Below, in pieces: positions 12,181-23,934 of a stretch of DNA of 64,000 bases; the stretch's first letter is position 1; every line of letters starts with the position of its first letter. Position numbers and translations under genes: made by a program. The notes under the pieces are model-generated. The model was not told where the DNA came from. It did no database searches and was given only the letters and a program-made list of their open reading frames with translations. Source of the stretch: Rhyzopertha dominica (Eukaryota > Arthropoda > Insecta > Coleoptera > Bostrichidae); the NCBI GenBank assembly GCA_025024175.1, contig QCXZ01000137.1, positions 76,012,680 through 76,076,679 on the forward strand, in the 5' to 3' direction.

Positions 12181-15100
12181 GGTAAAAAAATGTAACAGCC
12201 CACTTTCAAAGAACTTGTGAACGTGCGTAAGTTTCTTTTATAACGAAAGACTCGAACTGGATATTCCTAAAGAATTGTTTTACACAGAAGTTAGAGACTT
12301 AGATCAGTTACTAAAACTCACTTCTACCAAAATTCGCTATATTTAGTAGCTATTCTGATTTGTAGTATAATAATATACATACTCATAGTATAGTTCATGG
12401 TAATTTATAAATATGATAATACAGTTGGTAATAAACCTACACATGTATAATAATAAATGGAAAAAACTGAAATAAACTAAGCCAGTTCATTAATTACACT
12501 GACAATAACGGTTAATTGTAGATTCGGGCGATCGAATTAGCACGATTTATCAAAGAAAAGTTAGTCGGTTAGAAACGATCCTAGATTTATCTGTGGTAAA
12601 AACTGCAATAAGCTAATGAAAAACTTTAAAACTTATGACAATAGTCATTCAAGAATGATTTAAGAAAAAACCTGTTAATCCTGTTAATTTTGTAACTAAT
12701 TTTGACGATAAAGATAAAGTATACTTTACTGTAAGCTGTAGTATAAGTTTCATTCGACAAAAGACTTAGCTTGGATCCAAAATGGAAGACTAATAATTTC
12801 ATAATTTCTAAATTTCCTTCCAAATATAAAGTAAACATAAACCTAGCTACAAGAAGTGTAGCCTATTGATTTGTCTTTTCACAAAAATTTTAATTTCTAA
12901 TATTTTAATTACTACATCTAAGCTTTTGTATTATCAGAATTCTTACAACACTTACAATTACGTACTTAATTTACATAGGTAGTAATCAATCTTTATGATG
13001 CAGACAAGACACATCAGTTCACTTGGAATTGACATGAAATCAAAAAATGTAGTGATTGATAATCGTCAGTGTATGAATGATTAATGCGGTAATTAACCTA
13101 AATACCGTTAATTTAAGATACATAATTTTATTTTGCCCATGAGTAAATCAACAAACCCATATCTTTTAAGAAATTTACTAACACCATCAAAATATAACAA
13201 AAATATTTTATGTACAACTTTCCCTTTTATCATCATTTTATCCTTCACAAGGATTTTTATAACAATAGTAAAAATATCTTATCTTATTTGAGGGCATTGC
13301 TCTGAAAACCGCCTACAAGTCTGGTACGGTCATTTACATCATTTTTTTTTAATTTTCGTAGAGAAAGTAATGAATATATTTGTTAGTAACCACACATCAT
13401 AGTAGATTTTAGTGTAAGGCTATAACTTTCAATTTAATTTCAACATACAATTAGTACGTAATTATCTGAAGCTAAAATTACGGTTTCACCTATTCACTTG
13501 TAGTAGCAAGCAGTGCATTGTGTATTTATCGTTGAGAGCCATGACTAAGTATTCCTACTACAAAAATATTATGCATTTGACACGTGCATGATATTGACTG
13601 TAACCGTCCTTATTTTAATTACTTATCAAAATTTCAGTATGTCACGTATTTTATTTTATAAAGAAGATAACCCAAAAACAAATTGTACCTGTCAAACATC
13701 AGTATAAAAATTAACACCATTCTTTATTCTACTGCCGAATTTTTCAATTTTCTGATTTTAGCAGGTAGATTTGCATTTGAACAAGATTGTTCAAAATACA
13801 CAATTATTATTTCCACCAAAGGACGTTTGATATGTTAAAACAGGTTTTTAAAATGCTGATATATTATTTAAGCTGCACAGCGGCCATTGGTAATGTACTA
13901 TTATAATAAGTTATGTTTAAAATTTTTTGTGATTTTCTGTATTAGATATCGTGACATAACGTTAAAAAAACCAAAACATTTCGCAAGGATTTCTTATGCA
14001 CCAGCTTTAATAGCGGAATTTCATGCAGTGCGTAATTATACCGTCTGTTGTGCAACTAAAAACCTTTTGAATCATGCAGTCTGCTCTTACTTTCTGATAA
14101 AGCTAAGAACAACAGATTGCGCTTTCTGTAGCAAGGGAAAAATTCCTTAAGGTGACTAACAAAAAAATGATTATTGCACTTTGCTGATTAACGCACAACA
14201 TAGCGATTGTGAAATTTGTCAGGTACCAGTTAACGCACAGTAAAATTGTTACACGGATGTTGCGATCTATTTTCAAATACTAAAAGTTAAAAAATTACCG
14301 GAAAAAGATCACATCGACAAGGTGTTGCATTTCTTTATAGCACCAGCATACGTCTATGATTGGCTTGACCAGAATCGAGCATAAACTTTGTACTTAACAA
14401 AACAAACTAAATGCTTATGGAAGAACTTACAAAAAAGTTCCCGATCCGGATATAACATAGTAATTTACATAAAAATATAACAAATATTGTATATCTCAAA
14501 AAAATTCGTGTCAGTATATAGTCTACAACAGCAGGCCTACTTTTGCAGTAATAGTGTCGCTATAACTAAATAGAGTTCTGTCAATTTAAATTTAGTTCTT
14601 GTTGTAGAGGTGATGCAAGAAATGCGTAGATATTTTTTAGCGATAAAAACTTTCCAGTTCTATTTGTTTATATTTAGACGTGCTGAAGTATTTCATAAAA
14701 GAAGGTTCACTTAGCGTATCCAAGGTTAGATTTGTGCGAAACTCTCTGAAATACGCATTGCAACTCATAACTTAGACTATAAATATAATGACTTTCGTTA
14801 AGTATTGATTATTGCTACCTATACACCAGCCGTGACTGCAAACGGATTTATAAGAATTAGGCAAGATAGCAATTGTTGCTTTGCAATTCTCTTCAGCCAT
14901 CTAACCAACGTCGCGGAATAAATTATTCGGTTAACCTTTTTTGTAAATTTCGCACAGTATTGATGCTGTCAGATCGAAATAAATGTTGCGGGTTTTTGTG
15001 ACAAGGTAAGTAAACGCATCAGATTCAATAACACAAACACAAGGATACTGCCATGGATTTTGCTCATTTAGATTTTACGTAAACCAATATTGGCAAACGC

Positions 15101-17476
15101 GGAATAATATATTGTTTGCACAGCCAACTGGTTTTGTATATCTAATTGTGATTATTTGAATTCTTGTGCTGCTTCGAGGTTGTTTTAATTTGCATTGCCT
15201 ATTGGGAATTACAGAAAGTCACAGCATTGCTCTAAATAATTATTGATTGATGTTGCTTAATATAAATTATTTTTACAAAATTGAAAAATGTATATCAGCT
15301 TTATTCATTCAAAATTGTAGGGCGCTTTCGAATATCACGCCATCATCAGTACCTATCATAGTATGCATTCGTATGTAAATAGTAAGAAATGGAAAAAAAT
15401 CTTTCAGATGTTAAAATTAAGATTGACTTGAAACAAAAAGGAATCTTCATGTCTGAGAAAATGACACTCTCACTTCCATGATTAGTAGCCAAACTATTAC
15501 AAATCATTTGACTGATTTATAACACGTAGAATTAATAACAAACAACAGGACTCATATGATAATTTTTCGATACCGAAAAAATTATTCAACTTCCACTTCG
15601 AATTGATGGATCAGTTTAAATGTAAATTAATTAAAAATTTCCTCGGTTCAGAAAAATTCTAGGGTCACCTGTTACTATGGTTTGTTTGGGGAGTATTCCA
15701 GTATATGTTTAAATATGTTTTTAAGTACACAAGTTAAAGGTTTAAGTAAATTCTCATTAAATAGCATTAACATAATACATGTTGTGCATACATTTTCAGT
15801 TTACTTTTCTATAACGTCGCAGTCACCCGAACGATGTCTTCTTTTTTGAATAAAGACAATCAAATAACGTATTAAACGATAAAAGCAGCAACTCATAGAT
15901 TCCTAATTTTCTATCAATATCATTTACCATCGTTTTCAAATTGAATATTAGGCTTTTAATGATTGCCATTATTGACTTGGGTTGTGTTGTAACATATTAT
16001 GCTTGTGCTATTCGTCGTTTCTGCTTGATGTAATTCGACAATGGAAATACGTGTTACTTAACTGAGCGCCTAAAAACTGAAAACTACTTTATCTATCTAG
16101 TTTCCGTCGAACGCCTTGAGTTAAACCGAAACTTCCAAAACTGGATAAATTTTCTATCCTTTATCCTGATCTTGATTGAGTACACTACTTGTTTGTCTTC
16201 TGTAATGTAGTTACCTCAACAATGACTTCTCCAATATGCTTGGAGGTAGCTGTTAAAAAATGTTTTTGATAATTTCCTCGTCAGTTTGGTAAATTTAAAC
16301 CTAGAAATTTGACGACCACTGATGAGCTGCAAANGTTTATATATACCCTAGAAGAAGACTTTACGTATACTAAAATAATTTATTAAGGATTTTCATTTTT
16401 GTTCCCATGGTAATTAGAGATCTGAATATTTTTAGTGATATTTAGGCTCTCTATTACAATATGTTTAAGGGGACTGATACACTAAAGCAATTTAACAGTA
16501 GCGATAAGTTGGAAGTCATTTCTCAAACGTGTAGGTCTTTTTTGTTCAATACCTCTAAAGTTTTGGTTATTTGGTAATACTTTACATTCTCTTTTAATAA
16601 TGTGCAATTACATTATGCACTTACATTAACTGTAGTTATTATTTTGTTTATAAAGAACCATCTCGTTAAATAAAAGACGTGAATATCAAACTAAATGAAA
16701 CTGATTTGAATAGGAATACTAAATCTTTCAAACGACCTTCTTCCTCTGCTGTAGATTCTTCTAACCATTGCTACAAATATTTTTTTCACCTTTCGGTATT
16801 ACGTTGCTTCATGACATTGAGTTGACCTTTCAGAAATCTTGCGATTCCGTTAGTTATCTAGAAATCTTAAATCCGGAAATATCTGATGGCAGATTACATT
16901 ATAACGGAAGCTTGCAGCATTATGAAATTTCTCCAAAGCGGTACTAGTTCCGAATTAACTGAAATCGATCAACAAGGCTGTTTAGACCTTTTTCTTTCTA
17001 CTGTTAAATCTGAAAGGTGCATTAATTTAGAAGTATGACACACTTCAGTTGCGTAAATGTAGTTTAGCCGAACGCCATTGAATTTTTTAACACTAGTTAA
17101 TAATTAATTCATATTTTGGTGCTGCTCGGTTATTGGCACGAAAATAACCAAAATTTTTTGTCATATGTAGTCATAGAAGCATATAGAAGGAAAGATCATT
17201 AAAAACTAATATTACTTTCTCTTTCTTATAGATAATTGAAGACAGAATCGTTCTACGCTAGATAACTACCTCCTGGATCGCACCTTATGATTAGTATAAA
17301 ATTATAAGCTGCTGGTGAGTTTCCTTTTGTATATAAAATGCATACCTACTGGTAGCCTTTGGTTGTAGTCAACAATTTAAAGAAAAAGTCTACTTGTGCC
17401 TAAAGGTTCATAGATGTAAAAAGATTATAAACAAGTTTGAATAAAACAGAATGAGATGAGTTGCTGTTACTACATT
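12181..17476. other. intergenic, no gene recognised
   Basis: About 5.3 kb of AT-rich sequence. I see no convincing ORF, splice-linked coding motif or repeat boundary. The longest ORF (13887-14150, plus) has no family signature. Confidence 0.5.
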
Positions 17477-17480
17477 ACAT

Positions 17481-18544
17481 TGTGACGTAGTTTTACCTAC
17501 CTTCACTATTGCGTACGGCAGCTCTTTTTTTTTTGCGATGGCAATAAGGGGTGGGTTCACGTTATAAAAAAAACAAACAATAATTAATATAGGGCGCCAG
17601 CTAATTTGTGAAAACGTAACTTAAATGCCCAAAATAGCAAAGCACATAAGTTAGAATTTAAGACAAAACAAGATATCTTTAAAAGTACAAGTTTAATTAA
17701 TAATTAGTCTTTTTTTTTACAAGGAAGAGGTGATACTAATAGCTCAAAGTTTGTTGTGACATTGCATTGTATTAAATTCAGGTGATACACGTGTATGACC
17801 TTTACAACTGTTTGACAAGTAAGTATGTACGTGTCGAATATACACGACGTTTGTAAACTGCCGTAAATAGATAAGTATCGACACCAAAAAAAAAGTCTGA
17901 AATTGGATGTGATAGCAACGAACGGTAAGTATGACTTAAAATATAAATTTTTAATTGAATTATTTAAGTTATTAGCACAGTATAGCTTATCTGTTTTCCT
18001 TTTTATTGTAGATATCCCCTGGGATGCAATGATACGGCGGCTATTGATGAATCCACCTGCCCAAAGATTATTCCTGATAGCTCTCCCCGATTCTAAACAA
18101 GGTAGTCCACGGTCTTCGTGGCTGCTACGTGGATCTTGTAGGATACGTCGCAATGGTACTCCAAAATTGGAAAAACGAAGATTTCTTACAACGAAAAATC
18201 GAACAACAAAAATGGCGACGGCGATGACGATAAAATATTGGTAATGATACCGTAAAGGCCTGAAATCCACGACGGTAAATTAGCAATTGAATTATATAAC
18301 TAGATTAGTCATACCTTAGGTGTTGGTTGGCCTAATATAATTGTAGTTAGGTGTTTAAATAAAGAGTAGCAAATCTTACTTGCAGTCAGTGAGCTGCTGA
18401 TCGCACGGATTTAACACCTCGAATGTTCCATATTGCAGCGTTATCAATTATGACCTTAGTGTCGGAGTAGGGATACTATACAGAAGACGATGACCTATGC
18501 TGTCAGATTGAAATGGAAATGTTTTTGGAAAATTAATTGTTACA
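17481..18544 (-). repeat. 3' LTR of the gypsy-type retrotransposon
   Basis: 1064 bp, starting TGTGAC and ending GTTACA on the plus strand (TG...CA ends). The copy at 23935-24998 has the same length and the same sequence except one N there. It contains overlapping ORFs on both strands (188 codons on the element's sense strand, 113 on the other) and, on the plus strand, an intron-like GTAAGT...TTTTATTGTAG segment at 17925-18011. Confidence 0.96.
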
Positions 18545-18556
18545 CCACCCCCCTTC
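18545..18556 (-). other. polypurine tract
   Basis: Read on the minus strand, GAAGGGGGGTGG directly abuts the 3' LTR. This is the expected primer for plus-strand DNA synthesis during reverse transcription. Confidence 0.85.
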
Positions 18557-18944
18557 AAAAAAAGACAGAATCCTGTGGATTCTAGAAGACTAGCTAACGC
18601 TAAAACTAATTAATCTATTCACCATGGCGTGTCTTTACTGCTAATTTAGCCTAATTAACTTTGTTAAATAATTATATATTTAATAATATCCTACATGCGA
18701 TTAAGTACTAAGGAATAATATCTAAGAACTAATACCTAAGAAATCGTACCTAAGGCGCCTTCTTAAGTAAATGTGAACAATTCGTCACGGATCAATAGAG
18801 ACTGTTGTAAGGAACCCAAACCTCAAACATGGCTTACAACAAGAATAGGGGTTTGTTAGCTGAATGCACAAAATAGATTCAGTACAAGAAATGCACAGCT
18901 ATAAGAGTAATAAATGTGCAACGATGCACGTAACGGTTAGTAAA

Positions 18945-21900
18945 TTAACCAACAGAAACATCTGAGTTAGAGCCCAAATATGGTTTCAAATCATTCACAT
19001 GCCACCTACCAGCATCGGTGCCATTTAAATTTTCCAAACGATAAACAAGACGAGAAACTTTTCCCGCAATCTTACATAATACATATTTAGGTGCCAATTT
19101 AGCACTAAACTTATTAGTCGCGTCCGACAAAACCTTATTTCGACGCCATATTTTATCGCCAACATTATAAGAAACATCGCGTCTTCGTAAGTTATAATAA
19201 TTTGAATTCCTTTCATACGCACTAGACAATCTTTTACGAACAATTTTTAAAGTGTCTGAAATGCCTTTAATGTCCTGCGCGTATTCATTTCGATCGTTTG
19301 CCAAAAGCTCAACACCATCAGTGGTCTCTACCTTACCGTAATAATCTCCAGCTATAGGTATGTGCCTAGCAAAATTTAAAAATTGCGGTGTAAACCCTGT
19401 AACTTCATGTGTTGCTGAATTTATTGCATACTGAATTTCATGAATATGTTTGTCCCAATTTTTATGTTCTTTGACGTAACTTCTTATCGCGGAACCAATA
19501 GTTTTATTCGTTCGTTCAACGAAATTACTCTGAGCATGGTATCTTGCATTGTACCATATTTTTTGTATTTTATATTTTGCAGCGAGATTTTTAAAATGAT
19601 GACCAGCAAATTGTGTACCATTATCACAAATTATAAATTGTGGTACGCCATAAGTTAAGAAAACGTTATTTTCAACAAATTTAACTACGTTGATAGCTGT
19701 CGCGGCGCGCATTGGATGAATTAAACTATATTTCGTAAACCAATCAGCAACTACCAAGACGTAACTATTACCATGAGAGGAACGTGGCAAAGGACCAATA
19801 ATGTCAATTGCTAATATTTGAAATGGGAATCTAACATTTTTCTGAGTGCCCATAAGTCCTTTTGGACCATCGGTAGGAATCTTTTGTGCAGCACAAACAT
19901 TACAAGTTCTAACATAACGCAAAATGTCTTGACGCATTTTAGGCCAATAATAACTTTGTTTTATTTTATTAAAAGTTTTATAAAATCCAAAATGACCTGC
20001 ATCTGGAGGATCATGACAAGTAAACATCACACTTTTTCTCAACGCCTTGGGCACAAACAATTTCCATTCTTTTAAATTTGACTTAAATGGTATTCCGTTG
20101 TAAGTATATTTATATATCAAATTGTTCTTAACTTGAAATAGCGGATATTTATCTGGTGCTTTAGTGATCTTATCTATTAGTGAAGTATAAAATACATCTT
20201 TATGTTCATCAGTCACTGTTATTTCTGAAATATTATTCTGCGACATTCTGGACAAAGCATCCGGAACCACATTCAATTTACCTTTCCTATGAACTAAGGT
20301 GAAGTCAAATTGCTGAAGCTTTACCGCCCACCGTGCAAGTTTGCCTGATGGTTCTTTCATTCTTTGTAACCATAGCAGCGAATAGTGATCCGTTATTACA
20401 CTAAAATGAGTGCCTTCAACATAAGGGCGAAACTTTTCGATAGAAAAAATTACTGCTAAACATTCTTTTTCCGTGACTGCATAATTTCGCTCACAACGTG
20501 ACAAAGACCTACTGGCAAATGCAATTACCACTTCTTCACCATCAATTTCCTGTGTAAGAACACCACCCAAACCCGTATCAGATGCATCACATTGTATAGA
20601 AAATGGTTTTGAAAAATCTGGGCTGCGCAGAATGGGAGCAGAGACTAAAGCTTGTTTTAGCCTAATAAACGATGACTCTGCCTGATCAGTCCAAGAAATC
20701 TTTTGTCTCTTAGCCTTTCCCTTAATTAGGTCATTTAGCGGCGAAATTAAAGTTGAAAAATGAGATATAAATTTACGGTACCATGATGTCATACCAACAA
20801 ATCTCTTTACTTCAGTTGTAGTTGTAGGTCGCGGATAATTTACCATACATGAAACTTTATCAGGATCGGTCCTTAAACCATTACCATCAACTATAAATCC
20901 TAAATACTTTAAAGAAGGTTTGAAAAATTCGCATTTTTCTAAATTTATTGTTAAATTTGCGGCCTTTAAACGTCTTAAAACTTCATTCAATGTTTGGATA
21001 TGTTCCTCAAACGTAGATGATGTAACAATTATATCATCAATATAACAAAAAACTTTAGGTTCTAATTCCGGACCAAAAATTGCGTCCATGAGGCGCTGTT
21101 GACATTGGGCTGAATTTTTTAGACCGAATGGGACAACTTTAAAATGAAAAAGCCCCCTACCGGCAACTGAAAAAGCAGTTTTCTCCCTACTTGCTGAATC
21201 TAACGGAATCTGCCAAAAAGCTTTTCTTAAATCTATTGAACTAATAAATTTTGCATCTCGAAGCATGCTTAATATGCGATCTACTCGTTGTAAAGGATAG
21301 GCATCTGTTTTAGTAACTGAGTTTAAACGTCTTCCATCGAAACAGAATCTGTATTCACCAGACTTTTTTTTCACTAAAAGAACTGGAGAATTCCAAGCAC
21401 TAAGAGATGGTTCTACAACCCCTAATTTTAACATTTCATCGAGCTCAGTATTTAAATGTCTCAGCATAAAAGGCGACATCGGATATTGTCTCTCTTTGAA
21501 AGGTTTTGCATCACCTGTATCAATCTCAAATTCTAATTTGTTCGTAAGTCCTAACTTGCTATTACTATTAATCTCTTTAAATTTTTCAATTATACCTGTA
21601 ACAATCGTATTTTGGTCAGAACTAAGATGATCTAAACTACACAATGACGGAGAAGTATAAGAAGTATAATCTGTTGTCACACAATTACTTATATCTGAGT
21701 TACGAGACTGAATATGCCAACTATTATCGTAGAAATTGACGTTAAGAGAGAATGCACGACAAAAATCGCTACCTAAAATCACAGAATGTTTGAGTGATGG
21801 TACTACTAACATTTTAATAAGTTTGCAAGTGCCTTGTAAAGAAATTGGTATATAAACTGACCCTGAAACATCTTGATTAACGCCATCAGCTGTTGTTACA

Positions 21901-22277
21901 GACAAGTTAGCTGTCTTATCAACTTCTAAACCACATTCGTTTACCAAATTTAAACCAAGTTCTCCGATAATTGATAAATTAGCTCCAGAATCAAGAAGTG
22001 CAGTGACAGTACGATCAAAAACAGAAAATCTAATATACGGACGGTTATCACCGGGTTTCTCATAAAAAAGTGGAGATATTTGTTTAGAATTGCTGCTAAA
22101 CGTATTAGTCTTATAAAAATTTTTAACGAATACTAACCACGACTGCCAATCATCTTTATCTTTTTGCGTTGGAACATAAATACGACGCTTTAACTTAGAA
22201 TGGGCTAGTGAACAATAAGTAGGTATACGTCGCCCGTTTCCGGATACCCAAGTTATACGTTTTTTGAACAAGAACAA
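18945..22277 (-). CDS. pol: retrotransposon Pol polyprotein (PR-RT-RH-IN)
   Basis: This frame lies -1 relative to gag and has no ATG at its start, so it is expressed by frameshifting in the 25-base overlap. Residues are numbered from 22277. Protease DSGANLSIIG lies near 96; reverse transcriptase runs about 260-480 with YIDD at 412-415; RNase H has CDASDTGLGG near 573. The integrase zinc module (two His near 755 and 762, Cys at 792 and 795) is followed by a DD35E core: D834 in AIDIIGPLP, D885 in ICDNGTQF, E921 in FVERTNKTIG. A GPY/F-like C-terminal module ends in WHVNDLKPYLG. All catalytic residues named are present and no stop interrupts the 1110 codons. Confidence 0.96.
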   Translation of the reverse strand: MFLFKKRITWVSGNGRRIPTYCSLAHSKLKRRIYVPTQKDKDDWQSWLVFVKNFYKTNTFSSNSKQISPLFYEKPGDNRPYIRFSVFDRTVTALLDSGANLSIIGELGLNLVNECGLEVDKTANLSVTTADGVNQDVSGSVYIPISLQGTCKLIKMLVVPSLKHSVILGSDFCRAFSLNVNFYDNSWHIQSRNSDISNCVTTDYTSYTSPSLCSLDHLSSDQNTIVTGIIEKFKEINSNSKLGLTNKLEFEIDTGDAKPFKERQYPMSPFMLRHLNTELDEMLKLGVVEPSLSAWNSPVLLVKKKSGEYRFCFDGRRLNSVTKTDAYPLQRVDRILSMLRDAKFISSIDLRKAFWQIPLDSASREKTAFSVAGRGLFHFKVVPFGLKNSAQCQQRLMDAIFGPELEPKVFCYIDDIIVTSSTFEEHIQTLNEVLRRLKAANLTINLEKCEFFKPSLKYLGFIVDGNGLRTDPDKVSCMVNYPRPTTTTEVKRFVGMTSWYRKFISHFSTLISPLNDLIKGKAKRQKISWTDQAESSFIRLKQALVSAPILRSPDFSKPFSIQCDASDTGLGGVLTQEIDGEEVVIAFASRSLSRCERNYAVTEKECLAVIFSIEKFRPYVEGTHFSVITDHYSLLWLQRMKEPSGKLARWAVKLQQFDFTLVHRKGKLNVVPDALSRMSQNNISEITVTDEHKDVFYTSLIDKITKAPDKYPLFQVKNNLIYKYTYNGIPFKSNLKEWKLFVPKALRKSVMFTCHDPPDAGHFGFYKTFNKIKQSYYWPKMRQDILRYVRTCNVCAAQKIPTDGPKGLMGTQKNVRFPFQILAIDIIGPLPRSSHGNSYVLVVADWFTKYSLIHPMRAATAINVVKFVENNVFLTYGVPQFIICDNGTQFAGHHFKNLAAKYKIQKIWYNARYHAQSNFVERTNKTIGSAIRSYVKEHKNWDKHIHEIQYAINSATHEVTGFTPQFLNFARHIPIAGDYYGKVETTDGVELLANDRNEYAQDIKGISDTLKIVRKRLSSAYERNSNYYNLRRRDVSYNVGDKIWRRNKVLSDATNKFSAKLAPKYVLCKIAGKVSRLVYRLENLNGTDAGRWHVNDLKPYLGSNSDVSVG
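22222..22265 (-). promoter_or_regulatory. programmed -1 ribosomal frameshift signal between gag and pol
   Basis: On the minus strand the gag frame reads ..A AAA AAC at 22259-22265, a canonical X XXY YYZ slippery heptamer, two codons before the gag stop. Ten bases later (22222-22248) GGTAT-CCG-GAAA-CGG-bulge-ATACC can form a two-part stem capped by a GAAA loop. Its position fits a stimulatory structure. The -1 frame after the slip is exactly the pol frame. The structure is inferred by eye. Confidence 0.8.
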
Positions 22278-23593
22278 GTACGCACAGTTTCGTTCGGCCT
22301 ACCACACTTAAAACAAAATTTACTCATCCTAGACTTACAATCTCTGAACACATGATTCTGTAAACCACAATTCCAACACACTACAGTATTCCAATCTTTA
22401 TTCTTAGAATATGAAACATTGCGTTTGGTATTCTTACTGACAGAAGATTGAGCATTTTCAAAAGCATTAGTTTTGTGTAACCTTTCCACAGAATCTTTGC
22501 CCTTACTTTCACGAACACAAGCCAGTTCAGGCTCTAAAGAAGCTGCATTAGGAGGTAATCTATAGCTATTCTTGGTAGACGTAGCCTCATCTATTTTGTG
22601 ACATAACTGTACCAGTTCTGACGAAGAATTAATAGGCGTTAGGGCTAATTGCAAATTATAATGTGGTAGCATGTTTTTCCGTATATACTTTAATTTTGTA
22701 ACTTCCTGAACAGGTCTCTCTAAACGATTAAACAAGGTCTCCATTATAGCTACGTATACATGAATGGGCTCTTTAGGTGACTGAGTACGTTGACGAATTT
22801 CATCCCACAACCTATCATCATAATCTAAAGGTAAAAATTGTGACTTGATTGCTGTGACCAAACTATCCCAATCTTTAAGTGAACTACGTATTGAACGAAA
22901 CCATAACAATGCGTTTCCTGAAAATAAGTCAGTTGCTGACGAGAAAAGTTCGTCTTTTTCTACATTTCTAGCTATTCTAAGTTCTTCTACTCTATCTAAA
23001 AATGACTTTACCGACATATTATTTTCCCCACTAAAATGTAAATTCCATTTATACACTGGAACAGATTTGCGTGATGGTGGGTGATATTGAAGAGTGGCAG
23101 GAATAGTTTTTGTTTCATAACTCGTGCTAGGAACAACTTCATTGGTATTATCATTCTTATCTTGAACTTTATCATATAATAAGGCTTCCAATTCCAAACA
23201 TGTCGCGTAAGATTCGTTTTTAAATGTAAGTACTTCCTGATCTAGTTCACCTATTACATTAGTAGGTACATCTATTCTATTTACTCTATTAGTAATGTGT
23301 ATCAAACGCGTTTCAATACGTTTAAAACCTGAATCGGTTGGAGGACCATCGAAATCTGGAATGAGCGCACGGATTTGTTCTAAAGTATTGTTAATAGCTA
23401 CTTTTTCGGTTTCGATTTTATACTCGGGATCAACTAGCTTAATGTCACGATTGTGGTCACGGGAAATTGCTCTAGATAACATTTTACGCTTACAAGCAGC
23501 ATCTTTTCTGGTAGTAACAACTCCTCTAATACGTAACTCGTAATTAAGCTCTTCACTTAACAGATAAACAGGTTTCATATTAGAATAATCCAT
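22253..23593 (-). CDS. gag: retrotransposon Gag
   Basis: The frame is open from 23707, but the first ATG is at 23593 (MDYSNMKPVYLL), giving 446 residues; the upstream 38 codons include a hydrophobic stretch and have no ATG. The protein packages element RNA. A central capsid-like region carries a Trp-rich helix segment typical of retrotransposon Gag (WDSLVTAIKSQF, then DRLWDEIRQRTQ). The C-terminus has a zinc knuckle CWNCGLQNHVFRDC (C-x2-C-x4-H-x4-C) and a second, CFKCGRPNETVRTC, in which the His position is Glu. The frame ends just after the A AAA AAC slippery site, overlapping pol. Confidence 0.93.
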   Translation of the reverse strand: MDYSNMKPVYLLSEELNYELRIRGVVTTRKDAACKRKMLSRAISRDHNRDIKLVDPEYKIETEKVAINNTLEQIRALIPDFDGPPTDSGFKRIETRLIHITNRVNRIDVPTNVIGELDQEVLTFKNESYATCLELEALLYDKVQDKNDNTNEVVPSTSYETKTIPATLQYHPPSRKSVPVYKWNLHFSGENNMSVKSFLDRVEELRIARNVEKDELFSSATDLFSGNALLWFRSIRSSLKDWDSLVTAIKSQFLPLDYDDRLWDEIRQRTQSPKEPIHVYVAIMETLFNRLERPVQEVTKLKYIRKNMLPHYNLQLALTPINSSSELVQLCHKIDEATSTKNSYRLPPNAASLEPELACVRESKGKDSVERLHKTNAFENAQSSVSKNTKRNVSYSKNKDWNTVVCWNCGLQNHVFRDCKSRMSKFCFKCGRPNETVRTCSCSKNV

Positions 23594-23906
23594 AATGATA
23601 GCCAGAATAAAACGAATAATACGAATGGAACAAACGCAGAAGACAACAAATGCAACAAAGGTCCACCCGAAAAGCGTACCAAGAAAATGCGGAAAGACAA
23701 TATTCAACTAAATTAAATATGTATAACCTTGCCTGCAAATTGGCACTTTAACGGAATTCAAACAGCGAACACAGATAAGCTAATCGTTTTTACGCGCGTT
23801 TTTGCGTATCGTAAAATCGACAAACAGCAACGAAAATGCTATCACCACATCCAAAATATATTTTCAAAAGTTAAATTAATGAATAAATTAATTAATGAAT
23901 CCGGCC

Positions 23907-23924
23907 CCACGTACAAGGGTGCCA
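23907..23924 (-). other. candidate tRNA primer-binding site
   Basis: On the minus strand TGGCACCCTTGTACGTGG begins 10 bases after the 5' LTR. It starts with the TGG expected opposite a tRNA CCA tail. The cognate tRNA was not identified, and the 10-base offset is slightly longer than usual. Confidence 0.55.
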
Positions 23925-23934
23925 AAATAAATAG

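Noticed and set aside
17903..18244. 113-codon plus-strand ORF in the LTR as a protein gene.
   Set aside because: It starts without an ATG and reads through the intron-like segment; the spliced reading is the more interesting alternative and is listed as a finding.
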